A stretch of 64,000 nucleotides of DNA from Hortaea werneckii (GCA_037044905.1 JBAOKB010000048.1:558001-622000), one strand, 5' to 3'. Counted from the first letter of the stretch, positions 23,801 to 36,388 are shown. The notes: generated by a model from the letters alone, not told the origin. Numbers and translations are program-made.

Positions 23801-26800
23801 GCTGCATGGAGAATGTGCTTTCCGTGTACGCATACGAGAGATGCGAGGCTGCTATGACGCCTATCCTGGAGATAATGGCAAGCCTGATGCCATTATGGAC
23901 TGACCACGCCAATGAACAATTATCCGGGCTTGCCATGGACGTGTACGAGTGGTTTATTGGAGTACTTCCGTGCAAAAGTCCTCTCATCAAATGTGCAAAA
24001 GACGCTTGCGCTTCTTCTGCTGGATCTCTGCCGGAAAGATCTTGACTACGGTCAAAAAGACAGTATTCAATCAGTGCGGACCAGTCTTTTCGAATTGTTG
24101 CGGACAGGCTCCATCCAATCACAACATTATATGTCGGGACGCATCTCAATGTTGTTTGGACTTTATGTATTGTCACGGCATGAGAATATCTTCGACGATT
24201 TACAGAATAGCCTCGCAAATGAAGCCGATTGGGCCGAAGGCATTGCCATGAGGTTGCTGGTTCTAAGTAAGCTCGCTTCTGCATGGCACACTCTGCTCCG
24301 GACTTGTGTCTTCTACATCTTCGAGGCTGCGGGACGGCTTAAAGGTCTTGCTGAAGGTTATGCAATGTACTCCATCGCATCATTGACAAAGTCTTTAGGT
24401 TTTGACTCAGCCCAGAAGCTGTTCCTACTGTTCGCTCCACAGCTTCTCTACACGTGGCTTGAGGGAAACAATACGTTGAGCAGCCTTCCGTATTCCGTCT
24501 TCCAGTACTCGTCGCTGGAAGAGTTATTCAAGCACAATGAAGTGGAAATCACCGCGCAGCTATTCATGAGAGGCAGGGAGGACGACTTGCATTTCCTCTC
24601 AAAGTCGTTGAAGCTGTCCATTCCAGATTTAGCAAAGCGAGCTTTTCCGAAGACGCTTGCGTATGCTCTTAGCTGGGATACTGCAAAAAAGCCTGATGAG
24701 GCGAGCGGAGTCACTAGCGAAGGACGTCTACGCAGCGTACTTGGCGGAAAGCAGGAGGTCAGCAAACTGGCATCTCGGTATTTCCCCACTATCATGGGCA
24801 TTTTCTACTTGTCCGCTCAGCAAGATGATGCGCAAGATGCCTGGATGGAGAAAAGGGAAGAATGCAAAGACTCGGCGAGAGCATTGGCGGAAATGAAATC
24901 TTACAGTTCCTCTACCCGCACTTTACCTGGCAGTCAGCAGCCCTCATTCAGACCTCGCTATTTGATGGATCAAATCGGCCGTTTATGTCGACGCACCGCA
25001 CAAGATCCAGAACAGCCATGGACTGTGTCCAGCTTCACGCTTGTCGTTCGAATGCATCTGGATGCTATTGATGATGCTCTTGGTCCTCTGCACCAATGCG
25101 CCTTGCTTCGAAGATTGCGTGTCCTAGTCGCTTGTTCAGGCAGCATAGCATTTTCAGGTGCTCCTTTGGAATTGCTCCTCCATTCGCTGCTCCATTCCTT
25201 GGCGACAGTGAGTGTGCTGACGAAACCCTTGGTGTCATGCAATTCCTCCTCACTCATGGTCAGTCGTACCTCAAGCAGGAGGGTGCATCGTTCGCGCATG
25301 GCGTTGTAATGAGTATGATTTTGTACATGCGGAAGCACAGCGATGGAAAGCATGAGAGTACCACACAGGAAAGCCAATACCGGCACACCGTCCAGAAAAT
25401 GGAAGGATTCCAATTGTGGCTTGTGAAATACCTCCAACAATGTCATGCAAGCTCCAAGCGACAAGCAGCGGCCCTTGTGAAGGCTTTAGAGAGTTTGCGT
25501 CTGCCGGGAAATGGGCATAGGGACAGTCCTGAGAGTGCGCTCCTGCTGCTGTTACTTGAACTACAGCAGCACCCATCGCCAATCGTGTCTCGCCAGTACT
25601 GCAACGAGGCACTGCACATCTTGACTCGAAACTTTGAATCGCCTTCCTCGGTGGCCGACGATTGCCTTGGCTCTGATCGTGTCTGCGCTAAGTACACAGA
25701 CAGCTTGTGGTACTTTTTGAAAGCACCCGACATTGACCCCGAGTTCTTAAGCTGGTCTGCTGTAATACTAGGCCGTTCCTACGCAGCTACCGGAGCTCGA
25801 CCCCAAGCACGTGATGTTCCGGAACTACCTACTCTGAAGCTGCAAAACGCCGTTGCGGAATCGCAGGCAACCATTGCACAGCGACTTACGACCATGCTTG
25901 CAAGCTCAGACCGCAAATATTCCGGACTAGCGGACTGGACACTCCGCAATGCACTGCATACATTCAATGATCCAGGAGAGGCTTTGAATTTTGAGCAAAT
26001 GATACCTGAGGTGCTGGTACCTACTCTCACCGACGGAGCTTTCGGCTATATGCCGCCAGCGGTAGCTGCTGTCGCGCCGGAAACGGTTGATCGGAAGGGC
26101 ATTGCAAGAGGCCCTAGCAGTAGAACCTGACTCTGAGGATGAAGTGTGGCTTTGCAACCTTGCCACCACTCTTTGTCGTTGGGCTAGCTACTGCGCAATT
26201 TTGCCCGCTCTCCCGCCGATACTCAAGAGTGTAGTAAACTGCCATCCGCTTTACTTGGGCCGATCATTCACATCTTACTGTCCGAGGATATGAAACGTGA
26301 CTCAGCCGTCCGCTCAGAAATTTCATCCTCGATGACAGCGCATTTCACGGAAAACCGCGAAGCATTGAAGCCACGACAGCAGTTCTGGATCGAGATATAC
26401 CTATATCTTCGAAAACAGCCTTATCCAGGAGAGACGTCGCAAGCCGACAGAACGCGTTGGCTGGACGTGGATTTGTTACTTGCTGCAAAGACGGCCGCAA
26501 GATGCGGGATGCCTACGGCGGCATTATACCTGGCAGAGTCCATAGCACCAGCCCCGCAGACCAATCGAAGGTCTTCAAGCCGGGTTTCAATGTCCCAGCT
26601 GTCATCTGTCGAGATACCAGACGATCTTCTGCTATCCATATTCAAACAGGTCGAAGAACCCGATTCTTATTATGGTGTACAGCAACCTCCCTCCCTAGAG
26701 GCTGTTCTTGGCAAGTTTGACTACGAAAAAGACGGTTTGAGGAGTCTGATGTTCCGATCTGCCCAGATGGACAGTGCAATGAGAATATCCAATGCACCAC

Positions 26801-29670
26801 TTGGTACAAGCACGACAGGCATTTTGCAATCGCTTTCAGCACTCAACATGCATAGTCTGGAATACATGCTACTTTCTGCGCCCGCAGCCAGTACGCCAAG
26901 CTTGGCATCCGAGACGCTCGAGACTGCTCGACGGTTGCAACAGTGGGATATCGCCTCTCCAGAGACTTCGTCAGGCAGTGGCTCGCTCTTTTCTGCTTTG
27001 CAAGAGCTCAGTCGCTCGGGAGAGTGCGACCACGTGGCATCCAAAATCAAGTCACTCATCAGCGACCAAGCTGTCTCAGGGATGAAGCGAATCCATCCAG
27101 CAGTCCCAGGCATCGAGTGGTGTAACAATTTGGCGGCTCTTGTTGAGATTAGGGATGGGCTCGATACTCAAGACGACATGGCAATCCGATCTTTCTGGCA
27201 GAAGATGACTGTTCGAAGTGGGTGGATGCGCGCACGGAGCTTTGACGACTGTAAGACTTTGGCATCAAATCGAGCAATATTGTTTGGTGTCCTTGCCCAA
27301 AATCGGGAAATGCTGCAATCTATGCACATCACCCCCAAAACCGCCATGTCCTTGGAAATCGAAGCTTTACTCGCTACCTCGAGGCTTGCGCGAGAGCAAG
27401 AGGTTCTTCAGGAAGCCTTGTCTGCTTGCACACAAGTCAATCAGCTGGCCACGAAGTATAAGGATTCCGGATTAAAGATCTCGTCTGCAGCGGACTATGA
27501 GACGGCGATGGTGCTGTGGGGCGCGGGAGAGTCGTCGGCGTCAGTCCAGATGTTACGCCGCATAGCAACGCAGGCGACCTACGGAAACGACGATATCAAG
27601 TGGGGCACCCGACTGTACTTGCAGAGCTTGCGCACCAACTGGCAGAGGCTCGACTGGAGAAGCCGGAAGAAATTAGAGCTTATTGCCTCACACCGGCTGT
27701 CGACACTCTTGGCGGCAGACGAAAAGGCACGGAAGCAGGTAAAGTCTTCCATGAATACGCAACATTCTGCGATCAACAGTTGCAAAATCCTGGTAACAAT
27801 GAGGATTTCAATCGCATTTCAATGGTGCGCCAAAAGAGGCTGGAAGATATCAGAGAGCTCGAGACACTTTCACGACGCAAATCTGGTTATCAGAAAAAGG
27901 AACTGGACAGGTCCATCAGTCAGGCTCACTCGTGGTATGCCCTCGACAACGAAGAGTACGAGCGCCTGAACGAAAGCCGCAGTGCGTACACCCGACTGAG
28001 CATACAAAATTACCTGCTCTCACTTCAAGCTTCTGATGATCACGATATTGATGTCCTACGCTTCTTCGCACTGTGGTTTGAGAACAGCGAATCCGACGCA
28101 GCCAACGATGTCGTTCGCAAGCATTTGTCGAATGTGCCAAGCTGGAAGTTCGTTGTCCTGAACAATCAGCTCATGCCACGTCTGGAGGAGGAGCAATCCA
28201 CCTTTCCAGGGCTGTCTCAAGCATTTAATCGAGAGAATCTGTGCCGAACACCCTCATCATAGTTTGCATCATCTCTATGCTGCATGCACAAATCCCGACA
28301 ACATGAGCGACACTCAAGCCATGTCTCGGTGCAGGGGAGCGAAGGGTATTAGAAATTCTTTGAGAGCCAACGAGCAGTCCAGCGCAACCATCAGCAAAGT
28401 TTGGGAGGCCGATGCTGCTTACGAGAACTTTTCAAAGGAAGAACCGCCTGACCGCAACAAGTCCAAAGTGGCGACGACCACCTTCCAACCTGCCGCTAAA
28501 CTGACAAACAAAATCAAAAGCCTCAATGTTCCACCTGCAACGATCCATCTTCCGCTACGACCGGATGGCAATTATGAAGGGGTACCCGTTGTGAGGCAGT
28601 GGGGACCGTCAATGCAGATTATGGATGGCCTGAGCCATCCCAAAGTCCTCACCGCCCAGGCTAGCGATGGTTCCGTGCACAAGCAACTCTTCAAATACAA
28701 TGACGATCTGCGTCAGGATGCGATCATGGAGCAAGTGTTCGAAGAAGTCAGCAAGATGCTCCGACACCACAAACAAGCAAGGCAGCGCAATCTGCATGTA
28801 CGAACTTACAAAGTCGTTCCTCTCGGAACGAAATGCGGGATCCTCGAGTGGGTGCAGAATACCGTACCTATCGGAGGCTGGCTGGTTCCAGCTCATACCA
28901 GGTACTATCCAGGCAGTATGCCGCGAAACAAAGCTGCTAGCAAGATCAGAGAAGCTCAGAATCTCAGCAAGGAAGGAAGAATCAAGGAGTATCGTGCCGT
29001 TTGCGACCAATTGCCCCCGGTGCTCAGGCACTTTTTCTTCGAGAGGTTTGAGGATCCAGACGTATGGTTTGAGAAGCGGACGGCGTATACGCGTACGACT
29101 GCGACCATTTCAATCCTTGGCTACGTCCTCGGTCTTGGCGACCGACATATCCAGAACATCCTTCTGGACGAGAAGAGCGGCGAAGCCGTACACATCGATC
29201 TTGGAGTCGCTTTCGAAGCGGGAAGGGTCTTGCCGGTACCGGAGACAGTGCCCTTCAGACTCAGCAGAGACATTGTAGATGGCATGGGCGTCACCAAAAC
29301 GGAAGGCATCTTCCGCCGCTGTTGTGAATTCACGATGGATGCATTGCGCGAGGACAAGGACAGCATCATGACTCTACTCAACGTCCTACGTTACGATCCA
29401 CTGCATCAATGGACGCTCTCTCCACTGCGTGCAAAGAGGATGCAAGATGCGCAAGCGACTGGACGCAACGCTCATGGGGCCGACGGTGATGAGCCCAGTT
29501 CCAAGAAGAAGGAGCAGGAAGGTGGAGAGGCGGGCAGAGCGCTGGCGACGGTGGAGAAGAAATTGAGCAAGACGTTGAGTACGGCGGCGACTGTGAATGA
29601 GTTGATACAGCAGGCCACTGATGAGAGGAACCTGGCCTTGTTGTTCGCTGGGTGGTCGGCCTTTTTTTAG
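20827..29670 (+). CDS. TEL1: Tel1/ATM checkpoint protein kinase (PIKK)
   Basis: This is a PI3K-like serine/threonine kinase that acts at double-strand breaks and telomeres. The 5' end has a 42-nt intron (20861-20902), and the N-terminal TAN-like region contains LKQRAEGLQDLKHVL. Helical repeats and the FAT region follow (about 26300-28250; EARLEKPEEI, FHEYATFCDQQLQNP). The kinase domain contains FKYNDDLRQDAIMEQ, the catalytic GLGDRHIQNILL and the metal-binding HIDLGVAFEAG. The FATC tail ends LALLFAGWSAFF at the stop. About ten single-base shifts break the frame (including near 21090, 21170, 22010, 23370-23460, 23960, 25200, 26110, 26250, 27600 and 28200). Several joins are clear, for example FQGCLKHLIERICAEHPHH across 28200. 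The total of about 2930 residues is normal for Tel1. The kinase domain itself is uninterrupted. Confidence 0.95.
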
Positions 29671-30336
29671 AGCCGAGTCGGGCATGGGAAGGAGTTGAAA
29701 AAAGCACCTGATTGGAGCGCAAACCGTGTGGATGAATTGGGCATGTTTGGGGCGTTCAAGCATCGCATAGCGCATAACGTGTAATATAGCATACCTTTCT
29801 GGGATAATAATGTATACTCAGATTCAAGATCTTTTGACCGACGTGAACAGGTGCTCTTGTGGTGATTCCCAACTTCACCACTTTGTAAGTGAAGTCACAC
29901 ATCCCCGCCTGAGTCATCATGGTGAAGCTTCACACACAATCCACGGCGGGACTCTCCACAGCGCTCTGTACTACCGCGAATCCAATTTGCAGACGCTCTA
30001 CACTTTCGCAATACCCTTTCAACCATATCAAGAACTACTGAAAACTTCATGGAAATCACTTTTCCAACAATTGCAACAGAAGGAAGGATTGCGACTGATC
30101 TACATTCGAACCCATACCAGCCAAATCTCTGTCAAAATGGCGCGCTTCAACTGAGAAGATGAATCACCCTTCGCGATCGCGGAATGCCTTGATCCTGCAA
30201 GATCCACACGACCACGATAGAGTGTTATAGCCCAACAACACGCGACTACGCGACCGAAGCGACTTGCGAATTTTCTGTCCCACAGGAGAGGGGCAAAGAG
30301 AGAGATTCCTAGTCCACGAACATCAACGACACCACC
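29671..30336. promoter_or_regulatory. upstream region of the eIF2B delta gene
   Basis: There are 666 bases between TEL1 and the next start. Only short frames are present, and none resembles a known family. It probably holds the TEL1 3' UTR and the eIF2B delta promoter and leader. Confidence 0.4.
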
Positions 30337-31865
30337 ATGTCGGAGCCAGTCAAAGAGCCCCAACAGCCCAAGCCGGCGGAGAAGCAGACCTGCAGAGAAG
30401 CCTGCAGAGAAGCCTGCAGAGAAGCCGGGTGAAGAGCAAAAGCTGTCTCCCGCCGAGTTGAAAAAGCGAGCGAAAGCAGAAAAGCAAGCCCGAAGAGCAG
30501 CTGAAAAGAGCAACGCGGCGGCGGTGCAGCGCCGAACGGAGTCCCTGAGGAGCAAAGAGGGCAGCAAAAACAGCAGGAGCAGAAACCCAAGGGCGGATCG
30601 CAGAAGAACCAACAGTCACAGCAGCAAAAGGGGGGCAGGACAGGCGGTGGACAGCAACAGGAAGGGAAACACGAACGCTCAGGTTCGCAGCATCAACTTC
30701 CATTCCGCAGGAAGTCCGTCAGCGAGCCAAAAGAGACACAGCAGAAAAAGCCGCAGCGGGATACCAAGCAAGTCGAGCTGTTCAGCCACCTATACACGCA
30801 GCCACGACGACAGGATATCGTCGGCGCGAACAAAGATGTCCACCCGACCATCGCCGCCGTCGGCTTCCAAATGAGCAGCTACGAGCTCTGCGGCTCGAGC
30901 GCACGGTGCGTGGCGATGCTCCTCGCGTTCAAGGAAGTCATCCAGCCTACGCGCTGCCCAAGGGGCGCGCCTTCGCCATGCACTTCACGCCGCACTACCT
31001 CAGCCCGCAGATCGACTTCCTGAAGTCCTGCCGCCCCATCTCCGAGTCCATGGGCAACGCCATCCGCTACCTGAAGAAGATCATCGGCGAGCTGGACCCG
31101 GACCAGCAGGAGCAGGACGTCAAGAAGTTCCTGTGCGAGGAGATCGATCGGTTTATCCGCGAGCGTATCACCGTCACCGATCAGGCCATCGCGGAGCTCG
31201 CGAGTAATCAGATTAAAGACGGCTCTGTCGTGTTGACTTATGCCAAGAGCTCGATCGTCGAGAAGACGATCCTCCAGGCGCACGCGAACGGGAAGCGGTT
31301 CCGCGTCATCGTGGTCGACTCGCGGCCGCTGTTCGAAGGCAAGAAGCTGGCCATTTCGCTCATGAATGCCGGTGTCGAGGTGGAATACTTACCCTTCTCC
31401 GGCATCGCGCACGCCGTCAAAGAGGCGACTCTCCTCTTGCTCGGCGCACACTCAATGCTAAGCAACGGCCGACTCCAATCCCGCGTCGGTACGGCCTCGG
31501 TCGCAATGCAGGCGCACAAAGCCCACATCCCGGTGATCGTGTGCTGCGAATCGGTCAAGTTCTCGGGCAAAGTGGCGCTCGACTCGATCGTGCTGAACGA
31601 AGTCGCGCCGTCCGAGGAGCTCCTCCTCCCCAAACCTCCCGCGCGTGGTCCTCAGCAGAATACCGACAAGAAAGACAACGAGGACGAAGACGAAGGCCAG
31701 CTACGCTCCCTACATGATTGGAAGGATATCAAGGGCCTCCAGATCCTGAATCTTATGTATGACATTACGCCTGCGGATTACATCCGTATGGTTATTTGCG
31801 AGTATGGCAATGTGCCGCCGAGCTCGGTGCCTGCTGTGCATCGGCTCGCGAATGAAGGGATGTAA
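30337..31865 (+). CDS. GCD2: translation initiation factor eIF2B delta subunit
   Basis: This is a regulatory subunit of the eIF2B guanine-nucleotide exchange factor. It acts on eIF2 in the cytosol and is the target of the integrated stress response. The start ACCACCATGT is a good context. The N-terminal region is charged and low-complexity, with three exact CCTGCAGAGAAG repeats encoding PAEK at 30389-30424. The conserved domain starts near VHPTIAAVGFQMSSYELCGS and includes YLSPQIDFLKSCRPISESMGN, HFTPHYLSP and ADYIRMVICEYGNVPPSSVP. Three shifts are inferred: about +1 near 30385, -1 near 30520 and -1 near 30950, where VIQ should run into AYALPKGR. The repaired product is about 509 residues. It converges with the polygalacturonase gene. 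Confidence 0.92.
30389..30424 (+). repeat. 3 x 12-bp tandem repeat encoding PAEK
   Basis: There are three perfect copies of CCTGCAGAGAAG, preceded by a degenerate copy at 30373-30384 and four extra bases (CAGA) that put the array in a different frame from the start codon. Confidence 0.9.
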
Positions 31866-32166
31866 AAGGTGGAGAAATATAGAAAGGGCGCTGGGGAGGG
31901 GGGGAAGAAGGCAGGAAAATTGGAATTGGAGCGGAGGGCACACAATGGGGGGTGCGAAGCTGGTCAGAAGAAGAGAGAGAGAGAAGCGAACGGATCGGAA
32001 AGCCTTTTTTCTTTTCTTTTCTCACAATGTGCTTTATGCCTTTATGCTCGCACGATATTGTTTCGATAACATCTCTTATGGAAGAACATCTACATCCACC
32101 AAGACTCTCATCAATCGTTTCTTTTTTCTTTACCCCTTCTGCTAGTACGTAATCTGTCCCACGACC
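31866..32166. other. convergent 3' region
   Basis: There are 301 bases between converging stops (eIF2B delta and polygalacturonase). It has purine-rich then T-rich sequence and no gene. Confidence 0.5.
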
Positions 32167-33636
32167 CTACGCCATCGGGACAAACGTCCCATTCCGGCAA
32201 TCGAAGCCCAGATCGGGATTCAGCTCGGCTTCAGCGTTCATACAGATCACCGTCGGCGGCTCCATGCTCTGCGGCATCACCTGGATATTGCTCAATTCGA
32301 AGTCCTGGCAGGACGTCTCCGAGTTGCATTCGAGGATGACGGCTTCGGTGTGGGCGAGATTGGGAAGGCCGACGTTGTACCAGCATGGCTATGGAAGTAG
32401 ATTTGTCTTGTCAGTATGGAGCGCATCACAAGAAGAAGAAGAAAGGAGGGGAAAGGTTTGGTATTGGGTAAGAAGAAAGAGATCCACTTACGTCCGAGGC
32501 ACAGCTCCCGTCGCCTGGCATATAGGTATTAATCGTGCCTGTCCAGTTGGTCCAGGTGAAATTCTCCATGTTAACGGAGCTGTTGTTCGGCCGCTCCTCG
32601 CCATCGTTGTCGCCCTGGTCAATATACGTCTGGGTGACGAAGATGGGGAACGTGACGTTATACACGTCGATATTCTTCCAGGTGATGTCCTTGGCGAGGC
32701 CCTGACCGCCTTGCCAGGACTTGAAGCGCGCGCCGTAGATGCCGTTGATGACGGAGACGCCGTCGAAGGTGATGTTGCTGACGTTGGCGAACTCGGCCTG
32801 GTCGGAGCCCAGGGAGCCGATGCTCATGCCGTGCGTCTGGTACCCGATCGTGGCGTCCTTGATGTAGACGTTATGCGCGCCGTCGTTGATGGCGAAGGCG
32901 TCGTCGCCGTTGTAGATGACGCTGTTGGTCACCGTGATGTCTGTCCCGCCTAGGTCCATGCCGTCGGTGTTGAAGGGGAAGCTGCCCGTGGCGCTGTATG
33001 CGTCCACCACCATGCCGTCGATCTCAATGTCGGAGCCATCGACTGACATACCCCACGCGATGGGCTTGCAGGATTTGAAGTTCTGGATCTTGCCGCCAGT
33101 GGTGTCGATTGAGATCAAGTGGGGGCGTCCGTCGATGCCGGTATTGGGATACTCGTTGGCATCCCACCAAGCTTGGCCGTAGGAATTGATCCAGCCCGTA
33201 GATACATTGGTGGTGCTGATGTAGTGAAGGCCTGGGCCTTCGAAGACAAACCAGTGATCGACGGAAAGGTTTTGGACGTATGGAATGTCTTGAGGGAGAT
33301 TGAGGTTGCCCATCCTGCGTGACAGGGTCAGTCATACTCTGGAGTTTGGACGAGCAAATCAGGCAAGCAGGACGCATACATCTCAATGGTGACATGGCTA
33401 AGATTGGTTGCTTCGATGGGCTTGAAGACATTGTATTCTACGCCCTCGGCAAAGCAAATGGTCCCACCGTCTGCGCAATCAGCGAAGGCTTTCGCGATCG
33501 CTGGCGAATCGTCTGCCGTGCCATTGCTAGAAGCGTATTGGGAAGGGACTTCACAAGTCTTGTGTTGCGTGGTGGGCGCCGCAGAAGCAGCAAGAGCGAA
33601 GCAAGAAGCCAAGAATGAAGCGCGCGGATTTGGCAT
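32167..33636 (-). CDS. secreted exopolygalacturonase, glycoside hydrolase family 28
   Basis: This is an extracellular pectinase predicted to hydrolyse polygalacturonan from chain ends. A signal peptide is visible (FLASCFALAASAAP). GH28 motifs appear in order: NTDGMD, GDDAFAIN, THGMSIGSLG and ARFKSWQGG. The expected paired cysteines are present, including those in the last exon (PCWYNVG, LECNSETSC, GFDCRNGTF). There are three exons: 33636-33380, 33314-32492 and 32388-32167. The introns are 33315-33379 (65 nt) and 32389-32491 (103 nt, GTAAGT donor). The product is about 433 residues and no base error is needed. Several NxS/T glycosylation sites are present. The HGMSIGSLG form favours exo- over endo-acting enzymes. 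The start is the ATG at 33636, as the frame upstream offers only a TTG. Confidence 0.93.
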
Positions 33637-34227
33637 CTTGAACAATGAAAGTAAATGAGGGCTTGAGCATTAAGCGAAGAGGCTCTTGTGAGCAGTATAA
33701 ATAAGTCGACATGTATTCTTCCATGACTGAAGCTACTCCACTCGAAATCTTCTACCTCGAGAGACAATTTCTCCGTCTCCAGCATGATCGTCTGGAAATA
33801 GTACGTGCCAGGACTGCGCAACGAAATCTCCTGGCATACCACGGAGATATTTTCGTCGCGCTCTGGTCATTTTTCCGGTGTTTCTTGGGGCGTATGGACA
33901 TGCCCTCTGCTTGTTTCAGCTGCCAATGGCAATATCTGGGCGCCGTAGTGCTTGTCTGCACTTAAGCATACCGATCTCCAGACATGTACCTGTATGCAGG
34001 TACAAGCGGGGAAGAGCTTGGCACGAGCCGTATACCCGCTCACGCCCTAAGCAAATCGCAGTTTTCTTCCAGAGACGCTTGGCTTTGGGGACACCTTACA
34101 CGATAGTACGCTCTCCAGTATCCGCCAATTGATGCTGTACCAGGTGTGGCGCCCACGCCCCTCGCGTTCGGTAATTGTCGCAGACCGCATGTACTTTCTT
34201 CCACAACTCCGAAAGCCGCAAAAGTCT
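33637..34227. other. intergenic, no gene seen
   Basis: This is the upstream region of the polygalacturonase gene and the 3' side of the next minus-strand gene. It has only short frames without family resemblance. Confidence 0.45.
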
Positions 34228-34927
34228 TTAGCCAATCTCCTGAATCCCGCCTTTCGGATCATCATGGCGACGCTCTCCTTTCAACCTCTCCAACACGTGC
34301 GTATCTTTCGAACCATGTGCTTGCTTCTCAGCTCCAGCTGATGCAGGCGCATCCACACCATCATCCTGCATGACCTCGTCTTCGTCACTCGACTCCTCAC
34401 TCGAACTGCTCCCGTCGTCGCGCTTCTCCTCCAGCACGCCAAGTCCCAGGTTCATCTCGATATGTTGTTCCCCATCCTCTACATCCTCGATACTGTGACC
34501 CCACCGTCCGTCTCAAGCTGCTGGTTCGCTGCCGCGAGTTGCGGCAGAAACGCTGACAAGCGCGACTGGAGATCCCGTGCACTTTCTGTAGAGGCTTGTC
34601 CATTCATCTGAGGCTTCTTCGGCCCTCCAATAGTGTGTACGCTGTCCTCGCCTTCGGAGTCGGAACTCTCCTCGCTGGAAGTGGACAGGCTGCTGACGGT
34701 GTCGGATTCATCATCGGATGAGGGTGAACTCAGGTTGCTGTTTTGCTCGTGGGTAGAAGTAGGTGGGGTGCTCCGTCCTGCCGAGTCCTCGGAGACTGAG
34801 CACGATGACGGCTCACTGCTGTTGCCGCGCTGCTGGGTAGATGGCGAGAGCCGGGTGCGCTTCACTCTTTCGAGGGTGGGCGGGCAGGTGCGCCTGCAAG
34901 CTCAGCGGAAGAGCGCTTGTTTGTCAT
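34228..34927 (-). CDS. NOPCHAP1-like protein (DUF4598), box C/D snoRNP assembly chaperone
   Basis: This small acidic protein resembles human NOPCHAP1, which links NOP58 to the R2TP chaperone system. The diagnostic pieces are RLSAFLPQLAAANQQLE and, downstream, HIEMNLGLGVLEEK. A serine/acidic disordered region lies before them and an acidic plus basic tail after. Two single-base losses are inferred. Near 34865, one base joins MTNKRSSAELAGAP...PPSK to VKRTRLSPS. Near 34505, one G missing from a G run separates ETDGG from HSIEDVEDGEQ. With both, the product is about 233 residues from the ATG at 34927. If the first is not accepted, 34865 is the upstream limit of the second frame. Confidence 0.7.
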
Positions 34928-35477
34928 GTTGCCGGTGGCTGCGGATGCAGGTGGCAAGTGGGAGCATGCAAAAGAGGAAATTCTCTTAATGGCACAGGGT
35001 TCTCGTTTCTTGACATGTGAAGACCCACCCGGCGGCCGCCAACGACCGTTGGCGACGGGCCGCTCCGTGGTGTCGTTACAACAGTAAGGTACACCTACCG
35101 TACCAACCGTACTTATTATTACTATAGTCGTGCACCCTTTATGCCCAGATAACTCACGCATGCACATATACAGTCGATTGCACCCTTGGACACATTGACT
35201 GGAAGAAGACGTTGTTTGCTGCAACTTATAGGAAAATGACCTGGTCGGTAGCCGACGCTTGATGCAAAAAGTGCGGAGATGTTGGACAGTTCCAAGATGT
35301 CTATTCTCGCTTCTGCCACAACATCCGCTACACATCCTTCAGGAGCCTGCTCCTACTGTCGCTTTGTCGATTCGTTGTGGTATCTCAATACGTGCTCCGC
35401 TGCTTCTATAGACCCGATCCAGTCACGCCCTGGCTATGCCAATTTCAAACAAAATCTCACTTCCCCTCAATCGCACA
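34928..35477. other. intergenic, no gene seen
   Basis: There are 550 bases between two minus-strand genes. A GC-rich palindromic-looking patch near 35030-35055 is the only notable feature. It has no coding signature. Confidence 0.45.
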
Positions 35478-36388
35478 TCATGAGCCCTCACCTAGCACAG
35501 CATCAATGCTCCCACCGTGCTCCTGAAGTTGTTGTCCCATACTGCTTGTTGGCCTGCTACCACTGCTGGTACTACTCGGGCTCCCAGCAGGCCCGACGGG
35601 TGCCGAGAAACCTGCATGCTCGCTATGTTTTTTGTAGTAATACGAGCCCTCCCTCGGCTGCAGCTCGTCAGCCAATCCGTCCAGCACCGTCTCCAACACC
35701 CGCTGCACACCTGCCTCGTGGGAACCGTCCCGATTCCAGATCTGGATCAGCATCGAGTTGAACCTCACCCCGAGCGAGACGCCGCAGATATCGTCTTGAA
35801 ACCGTGTCCGCTGAGGATCTTCCACAGCATCTTGTAACGTGTTCCCGATCGCCATCAGACAATCTGCTTCCAGAACTCTTCTGCGTGCGCTTTGGGGACC
35901 CGAAAGGTCCAAGAGCCTCCGTGCACATTCCGTGGGTCTTCCCATACGGGTTTCGTGCCGCTGTGGAAGAGGTGGATGCTATCCCGGAGTGCGAGCAGTG
36001 TGAGTGGGAAGTTGTTGAAGACGTTCCAGAATTTGCGGATGTCGTCGATGACGGCGAGGTGCTCGAGACGTGCTTCGTAGTCCGCTACCCCTCCTGCTCC
36101 CTTCCCAGCTGGTGTTGCGCTGCCGTTGGTACCTGTATGCTCGCTCGAGCTCGCGCTTTCTGGGTTCGAGCTAACGGCGTTGGAAAGATTGGTAGAGTGA
36201 GAGCGATCTTGACGATCGTGGTAGAAGTCCCAGGTATGTTTTAACGGAGGTGCGCGGTTCTTTTGCAGGCGAGCTTGAAGGAAGTTCTTCATCTCAGCCC
36301 CTCGTGCAGGAGAAGAAGTCGGGGTCCCATCTTCGGCGGCGAGCGTTGGTAGGCGGAGCTGCGGTGTTTCATTGGCCGTATCTGCCAT
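35478..36388 (-). CDS. eIF4E-family cap-binding protein, class II (4EHP)-like
   Basis: The fold of the mRNA cap-binding protein is clear: KFWNVFNNFPL, the cap-stacking tryptophan in PVWEDPRNVHGGSW, then the C-terminal strand region with ICGVSLGVRFNSMLIQIWNRD. The first canonical cap-stacking tryptophan seems replaced by an aromatic Tyr region (ADYEARLEHLA), as in class II proteins. A disordered Ser/Gly insertion of about 35 residues lies between HTWDFYHDR and that segment. The frame shifts at about 35870, between FWKQIV and LMAIGNTL, and one added C restores it. The repaired length is about 303 residues, longer than canonical eIF4E because of the insert and a Ser/Gly tail. This is probably not the main eIF4E. 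The gene is divergent from HEM3. Confidence 0.82.

Noticed and set aside
20827..29670. Treating the TEL1 frame changes as introns
   Set aside because: Most lack GT...AG pairs at suitable spacing, and conserved protein reads right up to both sides of the shift, so single-base differences fit better. Only the 42-nt intron at the start is convincing.
29810..30154. 114-codon plus-strand frame between TEL1 and eIF2B delta
   Set aside because: It has no family resemblance, and its composition is like the surrounding non-coding sequence.
35030..35056. GC-rich palindromic-looking patch as an operator or terminator
   Set aside because: It is short and imperfect, and no known fungal factor site or structure could be named with confidence.
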